DNA from: Verrucomicrobiales bacterium
GTDB taxonomy: Bacteria > Verrucomicrobiota > Verrucomicrobiia > Limisphaerales > UBA11320
DNA length: 19,753 bases
NCBI GenBank assembly: GCA_003452185.1
Contig: DMJJ01000192.1
Coordinates: forward strand, 1-19,753
Direction of reading: 5' to 3'
Made by a program: the position numbers and the translations under genes. Below, one piece after another: positions 15,395 to 19,753 of this stretch (its first letter is position 1; each line of letters begins with the position of its first letter). A model generated the notes under the pieces. That model made no database searches. It was not told where the DNA came from and saw nothing but the letters and a program-made list of their open reading frames with translations.

Positions 15395-17749
15395 ATGAAG
15401 AAACATTGGTTGCGTCGTGCCTGGCCCGCCGGCTTGGCATGCCTTGCGTGCGGTCCCGCCGCCCGCGCGCAGGATTCCCTTCGCGCCGCCCTGGATGCCT
15501 ACCCGGTCCTCGGCATCACCATCACGAACGTCGGCCCGCAGAATGCGAGCGACGCGCTGGTCCGTGCCCACATGCGGGTGCACGAGGGGGACAACTACAA
15601 CATCCGGATGGTGGATGATGATGTCCAGAACCTGCTCAAGACGGGGTATTTTCTGAACGTCCAGGTGACCGAGGCCCGCCAGCCCGAGGGGGTCCGGCTC
15701 ACCTACATGCTTCAGGCGAAGCCGAAGCTCACCGACATCGTTTTCAAGGGGAACAAGAAGTACACCGAGAAGCGACTGCTCAAGACGGTGACCTCCAAGA
15801 TCGGCGATCCCCTCGACGAGAGGAAGCTGTTCAGCGACGCCCAGGCCATCAAGTCGAAGTACCAGAAGGCCGGCTATCCCAAGACCGAGGTCAAGTACAC
15901 CACCAAGATCGAGGAGCTCAGCGGCCGCGGGAGCGTGACGTTCGAGGTCGTTGAGAGCCCCAAGGTGATCATCACCCAGGTGACTTTCGACGGCGCGTCG
16001 AAGTTCACCCAACGGAAGCTTCGCAAGCAGATCAAGACCCGGCGGCACTGGATGTTCTCGTTCATCACGGGGAGCGGCGTCCTGAAGGATGACCAGCTGG
16101 ATGAGGATCGCGAGAAGCTCGCCGACTTCTACCGCAACGAGGGGTACATCGACTTTGAGCTGAAGGACATCAAGTACGACTACACCAACCCGAAACATGT
16201 GAAGCTGCACCTCGAGATCAACGAGGGACAGCAGTACAAGGTCGGTGCCGTCGCCTTCGAGGGGACGAAACTCTACACGACGAACGCCATCGCCAAGGAC
16301 CTGAAGATGGACGTCGGCAAGACGTTCACCCCGAAGGGACTGAACCGCGACATCGAAATCGTCCAGGACAAGTACGGCAAGCAGGGGTATATCGACACCC
16401 GGATCGCGGCTCACAAGAGCCCGAACATCGAAACGGGCACGATGGATCTCAAGTATCACGTCGAGGAGGGGGACCAATCCTTCATCGAGAAGATCGAGAT
16501 CAAGGGGAATGCGAAGACCAAGGACAAGGTCATCCGCCGGGAGCTGAGCGTCACCCCGGGCGAGGTGTTCGACATGACCGAGGTGAAGCGGAGCAAGCGC
16601 CGCCTCGAGGGGTTGAACTATTTCACCGAGCAGGGGGGTGTCGACATGACCCCCGAGCCGACCGACATCCCGAACCGCAAGAACCTCCTCGTCACGGTGG
16701 AGGAGCGCAACACGGGCAACTTCAGCATCGGGGCCGGGTTCAGCTCGATTGACAGCGTCCTTGGGTTCGTCGAGCTCAGCCAGGGCAACTTCGACATCGC
16801 GAAGCCGCCATTCTTCATGGGGGCCGGTCAGAAGTGGCGCATGAAGGCGGCGTTCGGCGCCAGCCGCCAGGACTACGAGATCACCTGGATCGAGCCCTGG
16901 TTCCTGGAGAAGAAGCTCCAACTCGGCGTCGATCTCTACCATCGCCAGCTGAACTTCGTCAGCACGGCCGACCTCTACGATGAGCGGCGCACCGGGGCAC
17001 GACTTTCCCTGGCTCGCGCGCTCGGAACCGAGAACCTCATCGGCACCGTCAGCTACACCATCGAGAACGTCGGGATCGTGAACGTGGATCACGCCCGCGC
17101 TTCGCAGATCATCATCGACGAGGAGGGGAATCGGCTTGTCTCGAAAGTCGGGATGTCCCTGGCCTACGACACTCGGAACAACGTGCTCCAGCCTGAGAAG
17201 GGCCAGCGGACGGAGCTCCTCACGGAAGTGGCCGGCGGGCCCTTTGGCGGCGAGACCGACTTCTATAAGATGGAGTTCCGGACCGCCTGGTATTTCAAGG
17301 GCTTCGACGACGGCCACGTCCTCGAGATGATCGGCCGCACCGGCGTGGTCAAGGAGTATGGCGACAGCACCCGGGTGCCCCTGTTCGACCGTTGGTTCCT
17401 GGGCGGCCTCTACTCCCTCCGGGGCTACAAGTATCGTGGGGTCGGACCCCGCGACACCACCAATGAGCCGATCGGCGGTGACACCTATTGGTTCGCGAGC
17501 GCCGAGTACAGCATCCCGATCATTGAACGTCTCCGGTTTGCGATGTTCTATGACATCGGTATGGTCTACTCCTCGGCCTACGACTGGAACATCAAGAATT
17601 TCAACGATGACGTTGGCATCGGCGTGCGCCTGAACCTGCCGATCGGGCCGCTGCGGCTTGATTATGGCATTCCGATCAACGACGTCCCCGGGGTCAACAG
17701 CAGCCATGGGCGGTTCCAGTTTGGTGTTGGCTACACCCGGGAGTTCTAA
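15395..17749 (+). CDS. bamA: Outer membrane assembly factor BamA
   Basis: A 784-residue protein from the ATG at 15395, which begins a signal peptide (KKHWLRRAWPAGLACLACG, cleavage near ARA at 23-25); the frame is open 87 bases further upstream but that lies inside dnaB. BamA folds and inserts outer-membrane beta-barrel proteins. Five POTRA-like repeats cover about 36-109, 110-189, 190-279, 280-358 and 361-438, each with the FEG/KGN-type turn and a GY-D or GYP element. The barrel spans about 440-784, with the conserved loop-6 motif LRGYKYRG (675-682) and a C-terminal aromatic ending GVGYTREF, the expected beta-signal. The length matches typical BamA. It follows dnaB by 4 bases and precedes skp by 29, so the three are likely co-transcribed. 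Confidence 0.96.
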   Translation: MKKHWLRRAWPAGLACLACGPAARAQDSLRAALDAYPVLGITITNVGPQNASDALVRAHMRVHEGDNYNIRMVDDDVQNLLKTGYFLNVQVTEARQPEGVRLTYMLQAKPKLTDIVFKGNKKYTEKRLLKTVTSKIGDPLDERKLFSDAQAIKSKYQKAGYPKTEVKYTTKIEELSGRGSVTFEVVESPKVIITQVTFDGASKFTQRKLRKQIKTRRHWMFSFITGSGVLKDDQLDEDREKLADFYRNEGYIDFELKDIKYDYTNPKHVKLHLEINEGQQYKVGAVAFEGTKLYTTNAIAKDLKMDVGKTFTPKGLNRDIEIVQDKYGKQGYIDTRIAAHKSPNIETGTMDLKYHVEEGDQSFIEKIEIKGNAKTKDKVIRRELSVTPGEVFDMTEVKRSKRRLEGLNYFTEQGGVDMTPEPTDIPNRKNLLVTVEERNTGNFSIGAGFSSIDSVLGFVELSQGNFDIAKPPFFMGAGQKWRMKAAFGASRQDYEITWIEPWFLEKKLQLGVDLYHRQLNFVSTADLYDERRTGARLSLARALGTENLIGTVSYTIENVGIVNVDHARASQIIIDEEGNRLVSKVGMSLAYDTRNNVLQPEKGQRTELLTEVAGGPFGGETDFYKMEFRTAWYFKGFDDGHVLEMIGRTGVVKEYGDSTRVPLFDRWFLGGLYSLRGYKYRGVGPRDTTNEPIGGDTYWFASAEYSIPIIERLRFAMFYDIGMVYSSAYDWNIKNFNDDVGIGVRLNLPIGPLRLDYGIPINDVPGVNSSHGRFQFGVGYTREF

Positions 17750-17778
17750 TCTAATTTCCTAATACTCATTGCTTATCC

Positions 17779-18390
17779 ATGAACGTGACTTTGAAGAAAC
17801 TGTTGTTCTCCGTTGCCCTGGCCACTGCCGTTGCCCTTCCGGCGGGCGCCCAGCAGAAGATTGGCACCATTGACCTGCGGCAGGTGTTTGACGGCTACTG
17901 GAAGACGAAGCAGGCGGACGCAGCCCTCAAGGACAAGGCCGGCGACCTGGATGGCGATCGCAAGAAGATGATCGACCAGTACACCAAGCTGAAGGGGGAC
18001 TATAAGACGGCCCTGGAGAAGGCGAATGAGCAGGCGGTGTCGGCCGAGGAGCGTGAGAAGCGCAAGAAAGGGGCGGAGACCAAGCTGACCGAGCTGAATG
18101 ACCTGGAGTCCAATATCACCCAGTTCGACCGGCAGGCCCGCACCACCCTGGACGAGCAGCAGCGCCGCATGCGGGATAACATCCTTGCGGAGATCAAGGC
18201 GGTGATCGAGACCAAGGCGCGCTCCGGAGGGTTTTCCCTGGTGCTCGATACGGCGGGTGAGACCGCCAACCGGACGCCGGAGGTGCTCTTCACCTCGGGG
18301 GAAAATGACATCACCAAGGCGGTCCTGGCCCAGCTCAACGAGACCGCCCCGGCCAACCGGGCGGTCGACAAGGACAAAGAGAAGAAGTAA
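17779..18390 (+). CDS. skp: OmpH/Skp-family periplasmic chaperone
   Basis: A 203-residue protein with a signal peptide (NVTLKKLLFSVALATAVALPAGA, cleavage after about 24). The mature part begins QQKIGTIDLRQVFDGYWKTKQAD, the usual OmpH/Skp start (a beta strand with the family's I--VD-xxVF pattern). A long Lys/Glu/Asp-rich coiled coil follows (about 45-140), then a return to beta structure (GGFSLVLDTAG, about 150-160) and a highly charged Lys-rich tail. Skp binds unfolded outer-membrane proteins in the periplasm and hands them to BamA, whose gene is directly upstream. It is slightly longer than E. coli Skp (161). The ATG has no Shine-Dalgarno sequence; the 29-base gap is AT-rich. A terminator follows. 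Confidence 0.93.
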   Translation: MNVTLKKLLFSVALATAVALPAGAQQKIGTIDLRQVFDGYWKTKQADAALKDKAGDLDGDRKKMIDQYTKLKGDYKTALEKANEQAVSAEEREKRKKGAETKLTELNDLESNITQFDRQARTTLDEQQRRMRDNILAEIKAVIETKARSGGFSLVLDTAGETANRTPEVLFTSGENDITKAVLAQLNETAPANRAVDKDKEKK

Positions 18391-18412
18391 CCCCGGACTC
18401 ACGGTTTTTTAG

Positions 18413-18458
18413 GATCACGCAAACCGGCCGCACGGCGGGTTTGCGTGATCTGCTTTTT
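18413..18458 (+). terminator. Rho-independent terminator after skp
   Basis: A perfect 13-bp stem, GATCACGCAAACC (18413-18425) with GGTTTGCGTGATC (18438-18450), encloses a 12-base loop. TGC and five T (18454-18458) follow it on the plus strand. The minus-strand flank is A-rich, not T-rich, so it acts on plus-strand transcripts. It closes the dnaB-bamA-skp transcript and insulates the next gene. Confidence 0.92.
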
Positions 18459-18483
18459 GGGGGGGCAATCGGACAGGGTAACC

Positions 18484-18587
18484 CCGGATCCTCGTTGGCA
18501 ACGAGGCCCAGGCTGGATGACCACAGAGGTCAATCTGGATCGTTATAGGGGGATGACAACCTGCCGATGTTACGGTAGTGTAACATG
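18484..18587 (+). promoter_or_regulatory. Candidate structured leader with start-codon-sequestering switch
   Basis: Read by eye, three adjoining helices form a closed three-way junction: P1 CCGGAT/ATCTGG (18484-18489 with 18533-18538, one G-U pair), P2 CCTCGTT-GGC-AACGAGG (18490-18506) and P3 TGACC-ACAGA-GGTCA (18518-18532). P2 and P3 each abut P1 without unpaired bases. Two overlapping hairpins follow: CTGCCG/CGGTAG (18561-18566 with 18573-18578) and ATGTTAC/GTAACAT (18567-18573 with 18580-18586). The second contains the likely start codon at 18585, and the two exclude each other. This is the layout of a translational switch. I recognise no known riboswitch class. The repeats could instead be DNA operators, and a TTATAG at 18543-18548 might be a -10 element that leaves the junction untranscribed. 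Confidence 0.4.
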
Positions 18588-19753
18588 CTACTGATGTTCC
18601 TCCGACGTACTCTCCCGCAGGTCCTCGCGTTTGTACTGGCGGCGGTCTCCGCGCCGGCGGCGACGCTGGTTGATTACAGCTCCACCTGGTCCTATTTCAT
18701 CGGCGTCTCGGAGGCCTCTGCTCCGGACCCGGGGAGTTGGCGACTGAAGGGGTTCGACGATACGGCGTGGCTCTCCGGGGCGGCACCGATCGGGTACGCC
18801 AATCCCCCCAACAGCGCCCCCGAGTTCAACATCGCGACCCAGCTTCCCACCACGCAGGCAGCAGGGTACCTCAGCGTCTTTTTCCGGAAGCCGTTCGTCG
18901 TTAACAACCCGGCCGGGGTGACACAGATCACCCTGAACGTGAACGTCGATGATGGCTACATTGCCTGGATCAACGGAACGGAGGTCGGCCGGTGGAACAT
19001 GCCCGACGGGGTGATTCCCTACAACGGGAACGCCGTCACCGCGATCGAGGCGACGTTGAGCACCCTCCAGATCACGAGCTCCCCGGCGTCGCTCCTGACC
19101 CCGGGGACCAACATGCTGGCGATCCAGGTGTTCAACGCCAACACGAGCAGCAGCGACCTTTTCATGGACGCCTCCCTGGCTCTCGACATCGACGAGGTTC
19201 CCCCGACCCTGGTCGATGTCACGCCCTCCCCCGGTGCGACCGTGCAGACCTTCACGACCCTGGAGGTGGTGTTCAGCGAGAATGTCACCGGAGTGGATGC
19301 GGGGGATCTCCGGGTCAACGGGGTTGCGGCCCTTTCCATGACGCAGGTCTCGCCGTTGGACTACACCTTCCAGTTCGCGAAGCCGGCGGACGGGGTCCTG
19401 CAGGTGACGTGGAATCCGGCACATGGGATCACCGACCTGGCGGTTCCCCCGAACCCGTTCGTCGCGACGAACTGGAGCTTCAAAGTCGACTCAAAGATCT
19501 CGACCGTGCCGGTGGTGATCTCGGAGTTCCTGACCGACAACCTGACCGGGATCAAGGATGACGACGGGTCGCGTTCCGACTGGATCGAGCTCTACAACAT
19601 GGGGTCGGAGCCGGCCTCACTTGGGGGGTGGTTCCTGACCGACTCGGCTGCCAACCCGACGAAATGGCGCCTTCCGGCCATCTCCCTCGGGGCGAAGAAC
19701 TATCTCCTGATCTGGGCCTCGGGCAAGAACCGGACGAACACGGCGGCGGCGCT
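18585..19753 (+). CDS. Secreted lamin-tail-domain protein, C-terminus missing (window edge)
   Basis: The frame is open from the ATG at 18585 (first after an in-frame TAG at 18576; ATG at 18594 is an alternative) to the window end, giving 389 residues. A signal peptide covers about 1-26 (FLRRTLPQVLAFVLAAVSAPAA). Residues about 30-202 form a beta-sandwich with WRLKGFDDTAWLSG and VDDGYIAWINGTEVGR, resembling galactose-binding-like modules of large Verrucomicrobiota surface proteins. Residues about 206-302 resemble a bacterial Ig-like domain (PPTLVDVTPSPGATV, VVFSENV). From about 308 a lamin-tail domain starts (VISEFLTDN, SDWIELYN, LGGWFLTDS, WRLPAISLGAKNYLLIWASGKNR). Relatives often continue into CotH-kinase or further adhesion-like domains and a C-terminal anchor, which cannot be seen here. 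It is probably a large surface or secreted protein of unknown ligand. Confidence 0.85.
   Translation, partial: MLLMFLRRTLPQVLAFVLAAVSAPAATLVDYSSTWSYFIGVSEASAPDPGSWRLKGFDDTAWLSGAAPIGYANPPNSAPEFNIATQLPTTQAAGYLSVFFRKPFVVNNPAGVTQITLNVNVDDGYIAWINGTEVGRWNMPDGVIPYNGNAVTAIEATLSTLQITSSPASLLTPGTNMLAIQVFNANTSSSDLFMDASLALDIDEVPPTLVDVTPSPGATVQTFTTLEVVFSENVTGVDAGDLRVNGVAALSMTQVSPLDYTFQFAKPADGVLQVTWNPAHGITDLAVPPNPFVATNWSFKVDSKISTVPVVISEFLTDNLTGIKDDDGSRSDWIELYNMGSEPASLGGWFLTDSAANPTKWRLPAISLGAKNYLLIWASGKNRTNTAAA

Noticed and set aside
15362..17707. 781-residue minus-strand open frame
   Set aside because: Antisense shadow of bamA, which has full POTRA and barrel signatures.
18533..18553. Resemblance to the 3' part of a TPP riboswitch (TCTGGAT followed by a G-rich run)
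   Set aside because: The required CTGAGA element and the partner helices are absent, and the gene is not a thiamine gene.

Overview
This is a GC-rich bacterial chromosome segment, most likely from the Verrucomicrobiota / PVC group. The evidence is a DUF1501/DUF1553 secreted protein pair typical of Planctomycetota and Verrucomicrobiota, a lamin-tail-domain surface protein, an outer-membrane biogenesis pair (bamA, skp) that implies a diderm envelope, and many genes with poor or absent Shine-Dalgarno sequences. I see no tRNA, rRNA, CRISPR array, insertion sequence or phage gene. The phylum is an inference.

Layout. (1) 1-6169: two minus-strand genes for secreted PVC proteins (DUF1553 then DUF1501, overlapping by 11 bases; DUF1501 runs off the left edge), divergent from a secreted glycosidase-like protein. 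This looks like a small polysaccharide-use locus. (2) 6194-8386: a membrane sensor histidine kinase on the minus strand. (3) 8607-10078: a plus-strand clpS - DUF2017 - aat cluster. It joins the N-degron recognition adaptor and the enzyme that makes N-degrons, with a conserved unknown protein between them. (4) 10160-12583: a hybrid PAS histidine kinase with a C-terminal receiver, minus strand. (5) 12828-13337 and 13576-13896: two small unrecognised plus-strand proteins. (6) 13915-18390: dnaB, bamA and skp in tandem, closed by a strong intrinsic terminator. (7) 18585-end: a secreted lamin-tail-domain protein, cut by the window edge.

The intergenic regions hold the least explained sequence. The leader before the lamin-tail gene can fold as a closed three-way junction followed by two mutually exclusive hairpins, one of which buries the likely start codon. 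The region upstream of the small gene and dnaB holds a DnaA-box match inside an 11-bp inverted repeat, followed by further hairpins. A perfect 10-bp-arm palindrome lies between the hybrid kinase and the divergent small gene. All foldings were read by eye, without energy calculation.

How the parts fit: apart from the clpS/aat N-degron cluster and the bamA/skp envelope pair, the neighbouring units look functionally independent. The two kinases have no adjacent response-regulator gene, so their partners must lie elsewhere.
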